DNA of 64,000 nt, taken from positions 39,071 to 103,070 of the forward strand of contig NZ_JAKILG010000012.1 of assembly GCF_023283765.1 (NCBI RefSeq), written 5' to 3'. This DNA is from Shewanella profunda. GTDB taxonomy: Bacteria; Pseudomonadota; Gammaproteobacteria; Enterobacterales; Shewanellaceae. Within the stretch, counting starts at the first letter, position 1. Every line of letters begins with the position of its first letter. This document shows, piece after piece, positions 36,902 to 47,088 of the stretch. Below the pieces are notes generated by a model. The model searched no databases. It was given only the letters and a program-made list of their open reading frames with translations, and had not been told where the DNA came from. Made by a program: the position numbers and the translations under genes.

Positions 36902-37199
36902 CATAAGCCTCCACCGCAGCAGGGATTGCACCAATGACAACTGCACCAACTGCAGGCAAGCCAACAAGAACAGCACTCAATACTTCCTGTCTCGTTGCAC
37001 CATGTGACTTTGCTGAAAGCACATGAAATGGAATGCCTGAGTTATTGCCTGTAGCTGCGAGAACAGCAATGTATGCTAACTCTTCGGTCTTTTTGTCTAG
37101 TGCGCTGGCGGCATCAAGTGATTTAGCGACTTGCATCCACGCCTCCGCATGAGCCGGAGCTTCTTGTATGAATAAGGCAAAAGCTTTTGAAACGCTCAT
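36885..37199 (-). CDS. AhpD-like/carboxymuconolactone decarboxylase family protein in a cassette
   Basis: A 104-residue all-helical protein of the CMD/AhpD fold: LDKKTEELAYIAVLAATGNNSGIPFHVLSAKSHGATRQEVLSAV. The peroxidase CxxC is missing: GNNSGIPFH stands where AhpD has C-x2-C-x3-H, and only the His remains, so it cannot be a thiol peroxidase. The ATG at 37199 has AAAGGAAG upstream, and the leader begins at the attC3 core. It is first in a two-gene cassette. Confidence 0.75.
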   Translation of the reverse strand: MSVSKAFALFIQEAPAHAEAWMQVAKSLDAASALDKKTEELAYIAVLAATGNNSGIPFHVLSAKSHGATRQEVLSAVLVGLPAVGAVVIGAIPAAVEAYDGQNE

Positions 37200-37214
37200 A
37201 GATACTTCCTTTGG

Positions 37215-37286
37215 GCCTAACGCCTCGCTCTGCGGAAATTTAGGCGCGTCAGCGAGTAAATTTTCCGTAGCAGCGCCTTGTTAGGC
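37215..37286 (-). repeat. attC site 3
   Basis: A 72-bp canonical site: GCCTAAC (37215-37221) and GTTAGGC (37280-37286), with complementary arms (CGCCTCGCTCTGCGGAAA / TTTTCCGTAGCAGCG). The stop of the 264-residue protein is at 37281-37283, inside the core. Confidence 0.92.
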
Positions 37287-38075
37287 ATTAATATAAGGCA
37301 GTATGGATTCACCAACTGCCGTAACCACACACCTTGCTCCTTTTTGCCCTGTTAAGTGAGCCTCAATTAACCTAGTACTAATAAGCTCGTTAATAGAATG
37401 CCGTACCCTTGTTGTCATACCCGAGTCCCTTATACCTTTTGACCGACAATACGCATCCGTAAATTCCATAAGCCAATCCGAACTTACCTTTGTGCCATTG
37501 GCACTATAGCTCCCCAACTGGATGAGAGGCCAGCCACTATGGTCTGAAAGGATGGTAAGAGCTTGAGGTGTAAGCTTTTCAATTTGAGATAAAGCATATT
37601 TATGCTGCTCAAACAATTGATAGAAGCTGTTTGAAACCACATGCTGCAAAGCAGAGGAAAGGTGATTTGCCAGTTCCATATCAGGAGGCGAATCGTCCAA
37701 TATACGTAATATTTTATTGAATAGCGTATTACCTTGAGGACTTGATAAAAATTCCTTTAATTGTAAAAGGGCTTTTTCATTTTGATCATTTTTTTCAAAA
37801 TATTGCGCAAGCAAGTACTCTTTTTTTGCTTCTTTTAAATCTTCATCCACAGACTCATTCCAGTTTATAATTTCTGAAACGATTTCACCTATCTTGAATA
37901 GCCCTAGCGCCTTGTCTCGGATGAACTTTTTGGCATGTTGAGATTGAATCTCACTTTCTTCTTCCGCGCTTAATTTTACATTATCCAATCTTGCATCAAG
38001 CGATTTTCCTTGTGCACCGAAATAATGATCGGGATGCCCAATTATTTCCTTCTTTATTAATTCACCTTTTGACAC
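37281..38075 (-). CDS. 264-residue protein of unknown function in a gene cassette
   Basis: I do not recognise the family. It is soluble, helical and charged. The C-terminal 50 residues (TTRVRHSINELISTRLIEAHL... CVVTAVGESILPYI) look like a winged helix with a wing and a final strand, as in small regulators or defence-linked DUFs. Middle part KNDQNEKALLQLKEFLSS is TPR-like. Start GTG at 38075 with AAGGAG upstream, just after the attC2 core. It fills one cassette alone. Confidence 0.75.
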   Translation of the reverse strand: MSKGELIKKEIIGHPDHYFGAQGKSLDARLDNVKLSAEEESEIQSQHAKKFIRDKALGLFKIGEIVSEIINWNESVDEDLKEAKKEYLLAQYFEKNDQNEKALLQLKEFLSSPQGNTLFNKILRILDDSPPDMELANHLSSALQHVVSNSFYQLFEQHKYALSQIEKLTPQALTILSDHSGWPLIQLGSYSANGTKVSSDWLMEFTDAYCRSKGIRDSGMTTRVRHSINELISTRLIEAHLTGQKGARCVVTAVGESILPYINA

Positions 38076-38099
38076 ATATACTCCTTACTATGACCTGAT

Positions 38100-38171
38100 G
38101 CCTAACGTTGAAGCTGTGCGGCGCAAACGAAGCGCAGCGTAATTTGCGTCCGAACGAGCGCCTTGTTAGGG
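38100..38171 (-). repeat. attC site 2
   Basis: A 72-bp canonical site: GCCTAAC (38100-38106) and GTTAGGG (38165-38171), with arms CGTTGAAGCTGTGCGGCGCAAA / TTTGCGTCCGAACGAGCG. The stop of the DUF4145 protein is at 38166-38168. Confidence 0.92.
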
Positions 38172-38816
38172 CTTTTTCTCTTTAAGTGCATCAATTTTAC
38201 TTTGTACTAATTGAACGAGTGCTGGTGCTGAATATACATATTCAAGTATTGCATTGCTAAGTGACTCAAGAATTGGTATCTCCGCATCAGTCAATTCACC
38301 CAGGTCCGCGTGTGCGCCAATGTTTCGTAATTGCCTAAGTTGATGTGCCATATCAGCCAATTGTTGCGGCATGATTCCCTTGTCTGCAATATCCTTTAAT
38401 CTGTTGAATAAGCTATCGCCGTTTGCTTTTTTATCTATACACACCATATCAAGGACACGGCCTAGAAGCACCGCAAATGCATTTGTATCTATTGGCTTCA
38501 CTTTTTGTGCAGCCTCAAAAGATTTAGCGATACCAGGCGGAAGGCCTCGTATTAGTTTGGCTTTTGCTGGGTACAGCAGCTCATAATCAGGACCTGTTTC
38601 ATCATGGATATACTCATGCCAGTAACCAGATATAAATGAAATGCCTTTGCACGCGGGGCACTCGAGCATTTCCCAGAAAGGGCCTTCATCCCAAACCATG
38701 GGAGAGCCTTCATGTTCATGTGTGCGAATGCGGCTATATTTTGAAACTATTGCCATTGGTGCTTTGTTGCCGCAATGATTACATGTCAAAGCAGATGAAA
38801 ATTTGGTATCTGACAA
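38166..38816 (-). CDS. DUF4145 (HEPN-type) domain protein in a gene cassette
   Basis: A 216-residue protein. N-terminal zinc ribbon: CNHCGNK and CPACKG (Cys pairs about 40 residues apart). The C-terminal DUF4145 domain (about 95-205) carries RNIGAH in LRQLRNIGAHADLGELTDAE, the R-x4-H motif of HEPN RNases. DUF4145 also occurs in restriction and other defence proteins, so a defence role is possible. Start is TTG at 38816 with AAGGAG 7 bases upstream; the leader starts at the attC1 core. Confidence 0.8.
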   Translation of the reverse strand: MSDTKFSSALTCNHCGNKAPMAIVSKYSRIRTHEHEGSPMVWDEGPFWEMLECPACKGISFISGYWHEYIHDETGPDYELLYPAKAKLIRGLPPGIAKSFEAAQKVKPIDTNAFAVLLGRVLDMVCIDKKANGDSLFNRLKDIADKGIMPQQLADMAHQLRQLRNIGAHADLGELTDAEIPILESLSNAILEYVYSAPALVQLVQSKIDALKEKKP

Positions 38817-38830
38817 TTATTTCTCCTTAA

Positions 38831-38891
38831 GCCCTAACGTCTTAGTATTTATGCGCTGCGCTGTTTGCAGGGCATAAATCGCTTGTTGGAC
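38831..38891 (-). repeat. attC site 1 (right edge of the array)
   Basis: A 61-bp site: GCCCTAAC core (38831-38838) and GTTGGAC (38885-38891), with paired TTTATGCGCTGCG / GGCATAAATCGC arms. It belongs to a cassette to its right that has lost, or never had, a recognisable gene. Confidence 0.82.
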
Positions 38892-39306
38892 TTGGCCGCT
38901 GCCACATCCATGTCAATTGGTATAAATGATGCTATAGGAATTTGCTTTTTTGCGGTAGCGGTTTTTTATACAGTTTGATGGGTAATCACTTGATATCGTT
39001 TTAGCTTTCTCATTCTTTTACGCTCACTTTCGACTGATTATTGACCTTGGTTGACAGCATTTGGGCCCCGCATTCAGGCTGACACTCACACCCTATCCCC
39101 TCATCGGCTTAATCCCATAAGGCTGGCTGCTTTTCGCTGTCGGTCATTACGCTACGTCTTGAGGGAGTGGTTATCCTGACAGACGTACTGGCTGACTTTG
39201 GTTGTTAAACATCACTAATCCATGCGTCTTTAATAATCAGAATGATGCTTTATTCCTCTCTCCAAAGCAGCATAAGTGTACTTGCAGGAGTATTCGCTTA
39301 GCATTA
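38892..39306. other. Flank right of the cassette array, no gene seen
   Basis: About 415 bases. No integrase, attI or convincing ORF was found on either strand. If an intact integron were present, intI should start here on the plus strand. Confidence 0.5.
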
Positions 39307-39337
39307 GCGCCTTTCTTTAGGGATATAAGAAAGGCGC
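39307..39337 (-). terminator. Terminator of the TPR lipoprotein operon
   Basis: GCGCCTTTCTT (39307-39317) pairs with AAGAAAGGCGC (39327-39337), 10 bases after the stop of the TPR lipoprotein gene. Confidence 0.75.
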
Positions 39338-39346
39338 TTTGTGTAT

Positions 39347-41626
39347 TTACTGTTGACGCTTTCTTCTGCGCCAAGCGTAAGTGCCGAGCAGGGCGATGAT
39401 AATGGCAAAACTAAAGGCCGCGGGCTTTTTCAGCTTGTGGTACAGCGCATTCCACTTGGCAACTTTATTAGCTTGCTCTCGTTTTACTGCACTTTCAAAA
39501 TCGGGCGCTTGGCACTGTAAACCAAAGTTCTCAGCCCAAGGTACAAAGGGGCCATTGGCGACGTACTTTTGATAGTACCGTAGTGCCAGTTCATTATCCC
39601 GATACAATATCCAACCCGTGGCTTGGCATAGGAGCGCAGCATAGGCTTGGCTATTATGGGGTACAAAGTCGGCCGCTTTGTTAGCGAGTTCCGCTGCTGT
39701 GTAGCGGTAATGGAAACGCTTATCGGGAATGGCTTGGCTGGCGTTGATGCGCTGTTGTTCTTTCTCGGTCAATTTATCGGCTTCACTCCAACCACTTAAA
39801 TCAAATACACCTTGGTAAATAGCGTAGTCGGGTGCTAATTCAAATCCTAATATTTCCATGCCTTGGTGGCGTGCAAGTTCGGCCGCAGCCCAATAGGCCT
39901 TGGCGCTATCAATACCTTTCGTTTTTTTCGCTGCATTCAGCTCTGTGGCGTAGGCGAGGGCGTTGGCATTAAGGCTAGGATTAGGGAAGTAAACAGGTGC
40001 TTCTTTTAGCGCGCCTTCGCGTAATAATCGGCGACCGAGTAAATAACGTAAGCGGTTATTAATAGGCTCTATATTGTCGTACCAATCGCTATCTTTAGGG
40101 TACTCGAATGCGATAAGCGGTACCTGTTTATCGACAAATAGTTTTAGTTCAGCCGTGGTGAGCACTCGTTCGGCGACATAGGCAATGTCTTGCCAGTATT
40201 CGTCACCACTGGTGAGCAATTGTTGTAAGGCATCAATATATTCACCGCGCTCTAGGGATAATACCCCTTGTTCTGCACGAATTCGGCAATAAGTGGCTTG
40301 GTCTTCATCGGCATTGATGGCCTGCTGTTGAGTCTCTTTGGCATCAACCGATACTGATGCACCTTGCTCGGGAAAATGGCGCACGGCTTGGGCGTAGGCT
40401 TTAGCTGCTTCGGCTTGGTCACCCTTTTGTAGCGTTAATTTTGCGGTGAGCCACCAAGTGAGGCCGCTTGGATTAGCCAGCGCCAATAAGCGCTCGGCGC
40501 TGGCATAATCACCTAGCTGATAATAAATTGCCGCCAACTTGTCACCATGGGTGAGCTGTAAACCATCCGTTGGAAAGACTTTAAGGATATTCGCTACCTT
40601 TAATCCCATATCAGACAATTGCCCATCGTAGGCAAATTCATTGGTACTGCTTTGCCAATAGGCAATCAATAATTGTTGCACGCTAGTTTGTTGCAACAGC
40701 GGCTTAAGTTCAGCAATGTCCTTGCCCATTAAGGTGCGGCTTAACATCAATAACGAATCATAACCACCGCTATCACCCTGTGCTGATTGAGTCGCATAGA
40801 GCTCAATGGCTTTATTTAGTGCCTCAGGGTTGAGGGTGATTTGCAGGTTAGAGTGGATTTCTTCCTCATTTTGCTCTGCGGCTTGGGTTAAGGGCAGGCC
40901 TTGATGTAGCAAAATATAGGCCTGCTCACCTAAGCTCGCTAAGCTCAAGCGAAGGGGATCGGCGGCGCCTTGGGCAACCTCGCTTTGTAGTTGGTTCAGG
41001 TAAACGTTAGCACGATTAAAATGCTCAGGGTCGGACGAGGTTTTACTTAAGGTAAGCTCGATACGTGACAGCGAATAGAGTGCCCACAGGCTTCGTGATG
41101 CACGTTGTTGCTCTGGTAATTCGATAACTTTAGTAAAATAACGACTCGCTCTGTCGTAATCTTTTGCATCAAATGCCACTGCGCCTAAGGTGTACCAAAT
41201 GAGTGCTTGAGGCAGCACTTCATCTAGCTCAGTTGCCATTTGTTCTGCTTCTACAGGGCCTTGGGCATCACGTAGAGTATTTACTTGGGCCAAGTGAGAT
41301 TCGCTTAACTCCGCATGCTCAAAGGCGCGAGTTTGGGATAGGTAGCGATGATTAACTTCATCCCAGAGATATTCTTGAGCCGCAGCCGTATCTTGATATT
41401 GCCAAGGTAAAGGTTTCGCAAGTGATGTCAGTTGTTGACTAAAAGACGTTTGCGGTAGGTAACTTAAATTACCCTGTCTGTCCTGCGTTAATTGCAAAGG
41501 AAAATCGGGACCACAGGCCAAGAGCATAGGAGAAAATAGGCTCAAGCACAGGAGAGTGGTTTTTTTTAGCATAAAAGCGCGATTTTGTATTGCCACTTTA
41601 GACGATGTATTTGGCTTATGGCGCAT
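39347..41626 (-). CDS. Large TPR-rich lipoprotein of unknown function
   Basis: About 759 residues. The lipobox LLAC lies in MLKKTTLLCLSLFSPMLLACG; several TPR-like helical repeats follow (QALIWYTLGAVAFDAKDYDRASRYFTKV, AAIYYQLGDYASAERLLALA, AEAAKAYAQAVRHFPEQ), then a C-terminal membrane segment with a basic tail (FAIIIALLGTYAWRRRKRQQ). The start at 41626 has AGGGAA 4-5 bases upstream and overlaps the previous stop; a start at 41572 gives a normal signal peptide but no ribosome site. It is coupled to the DUF3142 gene. I do not recognise a characterised homologue. It is probably an envelope scaffold. Confidence 0.75.
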   Translation of the reverse strand: MRHKPNTSSKVAIQNRAFMLKKTTLLCLSLFSPMLLACGPDFPLQLTQDRQGNLSYLPQTSFSQQLTSLAKPLPWQYQDTAAAQEYLWDEVNHRYLSQTRAFEHAELSESHLAQVNTLRDAQGPVEAEQMATELDEVLPQALIWYTLGAVAFDAKDYDRASRYFTKVIELPEQQRASRSLWALYSLSRIELTLSKTSSDPEHFNRANVYLNQLQSEVAQGAADPLRLSLASLGEQAYILLHQGLPLTQAAEQNEEEIHSNLQITLNPEALNKAIELYATQSAQGDSGGYDSLLMLSRTLMGKDIAELKPLLQQTSVQQLLIAYWQSSTNEFAYDGQLSDMGLKVANILKVFPTDGLQLTHGDKLAAIYYQLGDYASAERLLALANPSGLTWWLTAKLTLQKGDQAEAAKAYAQAVRHFPEQGASVSVDAKETQQQAINADEDQATYCRIRAEQGVLSLERGEYIDALQQLLTSGDEYWQDIAYVAERVLTTAELKLFVDKQVPLIAFEYPKDSDWYDNIEPINNRLRYLLGRRLLREGALKEAPVYFPNPSLNANALAYATELNAAKKTKGIDSAKAYWAAAELARHQGMEILGFELAPDYAIYQGVFDLSGWSEADKLTEKEQQRINASQAIPDKRFHYRYTAAELANKAADFVPHNSQAYAALLCQATGWILYRDNELALRYYQKYVANGPFVPWAENFGLQCQAPDFESAVKREQANKVAKWNALYHKLKKPAAFSFAIIIALLGTYAWRRRKRQQ

Positions 41627-43130
41627 AAATTCCCTGTAAATGTAATGACTCACAACGTGCCCATCCTATAACCCTTTGGCCACCGGGATTGAGCATGTAC
41701 TGTTGAATTTCTGTATTAGGTATTTTAGAGAGTGAGTGAGCTTGTGTTGATATTGAAGGCGCAGCACTCTCGATTGGCGAACTTTTATTCTTAGGCGTTT
41801 CTGCTAGTTCAGTTGTTAACTGCCATGCGAGTTGTCCTTGCTTTGGGCTGACGCTGTAACCATTTTGCGCATCATACCCGCTGCAAGCTTGCGCCGCTAG
41901 AGACAAAATACGGGGGATCTTGCCCGCAATATTCCCCTTGTTAATCAGCATAAGTTGATATAGCTGAGCTTCACCTTTATCGACAGCATGATCCAAGTTA
42001 TGTGGGATGGTGCTGGGTGTGTTCCCATCGCCATGGATATGCTCAACGGCTTTGGGTATCGCGGTTTGCGTGTTGATCTCAAGCTCAATCTGGGCAGCGA
42101 GTACTCCCTGCTGCGCAACGGCGATTAAGGTATTGAGCGGCCAGACTCGTTTATCGCCTTCCAGAGGTAGCCTGAACCAGATAATGCCTTTGAGCTTTTC
42201 ATCTGTTTGGTTTTGCAGTTTTTGCACAAAAGCCTGTAACACTTGCGGATCGGCCATCAGTTCCTGTACGGCATGGGTGGATCTTAGCTGATCGCGCAGT
42301 GGCGTTTCACTTTCAACTTTATAACCTGAAGCTGTACTGATGACCGCAGAGCCATAGGCGGGCAGCGCAATAAGATAGGGCACTGTGCTCATGTTTGAGA
42401 GCTGTTGCACCCATTGCCAACCTTGCGCTGCATCGAATAGTCCGCGGCGTGGATCGCTTACGCTGTGAATTTGCAGCACGAGTTCATCAATTGATGTGAG
42501 TAGTGCTGGAAAGTCGGCGCTACTAAGCCAAGCAGGTAGTGCGGTAATGCTGAGTTTGAGCTCTGCTGGTAACTGCGCTTTCAGCTTTTTAAGAAATTTG
42601 TGATAAGCGGGTAGTTTACTGCTGGCGCTGTCGTGATCGATTTCAATGCCTACGATGTGCGTACCTTTTGCCTGCCAATTTGCTAGTACTTTGTTGATTT
42701 TATTAATAACTTCTTTATCATTTAAATGTGTGAATTGGCCATCTAAGCGCACCACAGCGGTTTTGGGCCTAGGATCTGCTTGCAGCCAAGCATGGTTAAC
42801 CGCGACTTCAAACCAAATATCTGCACCATTGGGTTTGGGGTGTGCCTGCAGGGCTAAAATGCGTAATCCTTGGAATGCGCCTTGGCTTTGCACTAAGGCT
42901 GTTTGGTTGGCGGGGCGCCATTGGCGCTGCCAGATATAGACTTGCTGCGAAAGTGGCGCTCGAAGCGTTGTTGCTTCTGCAGCGGCTTTTACTGTGACGC
43001 TGGCATTTGGGCTAGCCGTGATTTCATTGGGGTTTGATGCTGGCTGGCAGGCGCTCACACATACTGACGCGCACAACAAAGTGAATAATAACCACTGATT
43101 TTGCTTAATTTTTTTAACCAGATTGCCCAT
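41616..43130 (-). CDS. DUF3142 lipoprotein, glycosidase-like TIM-barrel
   Basis: A 504-residue lipoprotein (lipobox VSAC after MGNLVKKIKQNQWLLFTLLCASVC). Core: HIVGIEIDHDSASSKLPAYHKFLKKLKAQLP, then LKLSITALPAWL, and ELVLQIHSV. This is the DUF3142 pattern, whose strand-4 acidic motif (EIDHD) recalls GH18/GH114-like barrels. Substrate is unknown; an envelope polysaccharide is likely. It is the second gene of a run rluA-like, DUF3142, TPR lipoprotein, the last two overlapping by 11 bases. Confidence 0.75.
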   Translation of the reverse strand: MGNLVKKIKQNQWLLFTLLCASVCVSACQPASNPNEITASPNASVTVKAAAEATTLRAPLSQQVYIWQRQWRPANQTALVQSQGAFQGLRILALQAHPKPNGADIWFEVAVNHAWLQADPRPKTAVVRLDGQFTHLNDKEVINKINKVLANWQAKGTHIVGIEIDHDSASSKLPAYHKFLKKLKAQLPAELKLSITALPAWLSSADFPALLTSIDELVLQIHSVSDPRRGLFDAAQGWQWVQQLSNMSTVPYLIALPAYGSAVISTASGYKVESETPLRDQLRSTHAVQELMADPQVLQAFVQKLQNQTDEKLKGIIWFRLPLEGDKRVWPLNTLIAVAQQGVLAAQIELEINTQTAIPKAVEHIHGDGNTPSTIPHNLDHAVDKGEAQLYQLMLINKGNIAGKIPRILSLAAQACSGYDAQNGYSVSPKQGQLAWQLTTELAETPKNKSSPIESAAPSISTQAHSLSKIPNTEIQQYMLNPGGQRVIGWARCESLHLQGIYAP

Positions 43131-43293
43131 GTTGCTGCTATGAATTCCCTTTTGAATGAGGCATTACTATGCCTGAAAAATGCCGCTTATGCATCGCGGC
43201 TCACATATCAAACATCCAACATGAAGCATCAAGTCTTAAACTTCAACCATCTGATATCACACCTTAAAGTTTGGTTTTCTCGTAAGGTAAAAA

Positions 43294-45018
43294 TCAGAAC
43301 TCGGGATCGACTTGAAAGCGCATCTTTTCACGGGTGACGGGATGTTGAAGCATCAATAAATCCGCATGCAGATGCAGGCGATTGGCGCGAGTGCCATACA
43401 GATCATCACCCACAATGGGCGTATTTAGCCCCTCGGAATGGGCGCAGTGAACTCTGAGCTGATGGGTTCGGCCCGTTTTAGGGGATAGATACACGCGGGT
43501 TTGATGCGCGGTGTCATCGATTTGGTTCAATTCCCAATGGGTTTCTGCGGCTTTGCCAAACTCATGGCAAACCAGTTGTCTTGGCCTATCGTCTAAATCG
43601 CCACGCAGCGGTAAAGATATGTGGCCCGTCGCCTGCTTATCTGTCATGACGGTAGGAATACCCGCTAAAAGTGCCACATAACGTTTAGTTACTGTGCGCT
43701 GGATAAACTGTTTTTGCAGCTGTTTATGGGCGTCTTTTGTCAATGCGATCACCATTAATCCCGAGGTCGACATATCGAGCCTATGGACGATAAGTGGCCC
43801 TGTGGCATTGGGAAAGGTTTGTTGCATGCGCGAATATACTGAGTCTTCAATCTCTTTGCCGGGCACGGATAAAAACTCGCCGGGTTTATTTACAATCGCC
43901 ATAGTCTCGTCTTGGTAGAGGAGGGTTAAGGTTTTGCCTTCGGCAGGATTCGTCAGCAGCGGATTATCATCGACAACAAGCCCTTCGAGCATATGCCCCA
44001 AGATAGGCTGGCATTTGCGCAGACAGGCGGGATAGAACTGTTTGTGTTGGCGAATTTCCGATTTTGGCGGCGCCCCCCACCAAAACTCGGCAATCGCCAA
44101 TGGTTTAAGACCATGTTTAAAGGCGTAATGTAATAATTTTGGCGCGGCACATTCACCCGAGCCTGCGGGCGGTGTTAACTCAACCGTCCCGTTAAATATG
44201 CCGTTAAGGCTCTTTTCTGCGCCGCGAATATTCAAAAAACGATACTGCTCAAACAGCTTTTGCTGCAGCGCCGCCGAGAGCCGCTTGCGCTGTTGTCTTA
44301 ACGCGTCGCGTTTATCTGTCAGTTGAGTTAACGCTTGGCTAACGGCATGAATACGTTCATCCCAATAGCGTTTAATGTCTCTTAACTGATTCTTTTCATT
44401 GATACTTTCTTGGCTAAGCTTAGCTTCTGTTACCGCGTTTTCACATAAAATCTCATCAGTCGGATTGGCAGCCCATTGCACTGCAAGTTGATGGCGCTGT
44501 GCCTTGCGGGATTGACGGCCGTCGATCATCAATTGTCTGTGGGCGGCAAGGTTAGTTTCGGCTTGAGCTTGCTCAGCGTTGAGTTCGCTCGATAGCCGAG
44601 GAATGTCGGGATGATTTTCTAGTGCAAGTAGCTGCTCGTTAATTTGGTTGATTTGCAGATTTTCGGCGTGGAAAAAGTTGTCCTTCGACAGCATATCAAA
44701 CACAGGTGGAACAAAGCGCGGCCAATGGTTTTGCTCGGCTAACTTGCCTGAAAAGGCCGACAAATAGCCCACTTCACCCTGTGGGTTTTGCACTAAAAGT
44801 ACACCAAACATCTTGCCAATCGCGCCCGTTAACTCACCCGTTAGGCCAAAGTTATGTTGCCAGTCGTTTTGCGTCTCAAGGTGATGTTGCAATTCTTCGG
44901 CGGCGATAACGCACAATGGATGCGGTTCGTAATAGAAGGGGAAGGTAAAACGCTGCGGTAGGGCATAGGCATCAATGGCTTGAGTAAAAGAGGTAAAACA
45001 AGAAGGCTGAAGATGCAT
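43294..45018 (-). CDS. RluA-family pseudouridine synthase with long N-terminal extension
   Basis: A 574-residue protein. About 340 N-terminal residues include a charged coiled coil (about 150-265). The C-terminal catalytic domain has PLIVHRLDMSTSGLMVIAL with the catalytic Asp, and TGRTHQLRVHCAH. Classical RluA is about 220 residues; the extension is typical of a long subclass in Vibrio and Shewanella. It is expected to modify uridine in 23S rRNA or tRNA; the exact site is unknown. Confidence 0.85.
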   Translation of the reverse strand: MHLQPSCFTSFTQAIDAYALPQRFTFPFYYEPHPLCVIAAEELQHHLETQNDWQHNFGLTGELTGAIGKMFGVLLVQNPQGEVGYLSAFSGKLAEQNHWPRFVPPVFDMLSKDNFFHAENLQINQINEQLLALENHPDIPRLSSELNAEQAQAETNLAAHRQLMIDGRQSRKAQRHQLAVQWAANPTDEILCENAVTEAKLSQESINEKNQLRDIKRYWDERIHAVSQALTQLTDKRDALRQQRKRLSAALQQKLFEQYRFLNIRGAEKSLNGIFNGTVELTPPAGSGECAAPKLLHYAFKHGLKPLAIAEFWWGAPPKSEIRQHKQFYPACLRKCQPILGHMLEGLVVDDNPLLTNPAEGKTLTLLYQDETMAIVNKPGEFLSVPGKEIEDSVYSRMQQTFPNATGPLIVHRLDMSTSGLMVIALTKDAHKQLQKQFIQRTVTKRYVALLAGIPTVMTDKQATGHISLPLRGDLDDRPRQLVCHEFGKAAETHWELNQIDDTAHQTRVYLSPKTGRTHQLRVHCAHSEGLNTPIVGDDLYGTRANRLHLHADLLMLQHPVTREKMRFQVDPEF

Positions 45019-45161
45019 ATTGGGTTCTACTGTTGGTTTTACTTATCAGAGTTAAGCCACGACTTACACAGTTTGCTATGGATACGAAGTGAGGGCTGAA
45101 GAAAGGGCGTAGTTTACTCTGTCGAACTTTGGTGGTCACTTTTTATTGGGGTTGATCGGTT

Positions 45162-45200
45162 TTGAAAAACGGGAAATGGCATTAAAGCGCATTTCCCGTT
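45162..45200 (-). terminator. Terminator of purT
   Basis: AACGGGAAATG (45168-45178) pairs with CATTTCCCGTT (45190-45200). On the minus strand a CGTTTTTC run follows the stem, about 45 bases after purT. Confidence 0.75.
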
Positions 45201-45246
45201 GATTTTTAGCTTGTGTTTGAAGCCAATTGAAAGCGGCTAAACCCGC

Positions 45247-46458
<1,212 letters not shown>

Positions 46459-46697
46459 TTATGCTTGCGTTCTATGCCGCAATGATGTGGCTAGTTTAAC
46501 CTGAACAGGCTTTAGGATCATGGAGTAAATCGGCAAGTGTGTCTCGGATCACTGGGGCAGCATATCTTTAGCTAATGTAGGGGCTATGGATGACGTTGAG
46601 ATTAAACTAAAATGTTAACTATCTGTTATTGGCATGTTTTATGACCATCCACTAATCTTTGGGATGGAATACACATTATTAATACAAGGATATGCAG

Positions 46698-47087
46698 ATG
46701 TTCTTAGATTACTTTGCGTTAGGTATTTTGTTTTTTGTCATCGTTATCATGTTTTACGGTGTCATTGCCATTCATGATATCCCCTATGAAATAGCCAAAA
46801 AGCGTAATCATCCCCAGCAAGATGCATTGCATATCGCGGGATGGGTGAGTTTATTTACCTTACACGCTATTTGGCCATTTTTATGGATCTGGGCCACTTT
46901 ATACCGTGAAGATCGCGGTTGGGGGTTCAATACTGTAATGAAGCGAGAATTAGTGTTGGAGGAGGATGTGAATTCATTGCGCGAGACGGTCGGAGGGCTT
47001 CAGGCTCGGCTTGAACAGTTAGAGCAAATGCCCATGAACATAGCGCCTACTGTGGATTCGATAAAAACAGACAAAGTTGAGGTATAA
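46698..47087 (+). CDS. DUF3302 inner-membrane protein (YiaW-like)
   Basis: A 129-residue protein with two N-terminal membrane helices (FLDYFALGILFFVIVIMFYGVIAIHDIPYEIAKKRNHPQQDA; GWVSLFTLHAIWPFLWIWATL) and a short coiled coil at the end. It matches DUF3302, which in E. coli is YiaW beside YiaV. The ATG at 46698 has AAGGA 7 bases upstream (46686-46690), better than the ATG at 46692. The HlyD-type partner follows 1 base later. Confidence 0.85.
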   Translation: MFLDYFALGILFFVIVIMFYGVIAIHDIPYEIAKKRNHPQQDALHIAGWVSLFTLHAIWPFLWIWATLYREDRGWGFNTVMKRELVLEEDVNSLRETVGGLQARLEQLEQMPMNIAPTVDSIKTDKVEV

Positions 47088-47088
47088 C

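Noticed and set aside
38892..39306. Remnant of an integron integrase right of the array
   Set aside because: Short frames on both strands gave no tyrosine-recombinase motif.
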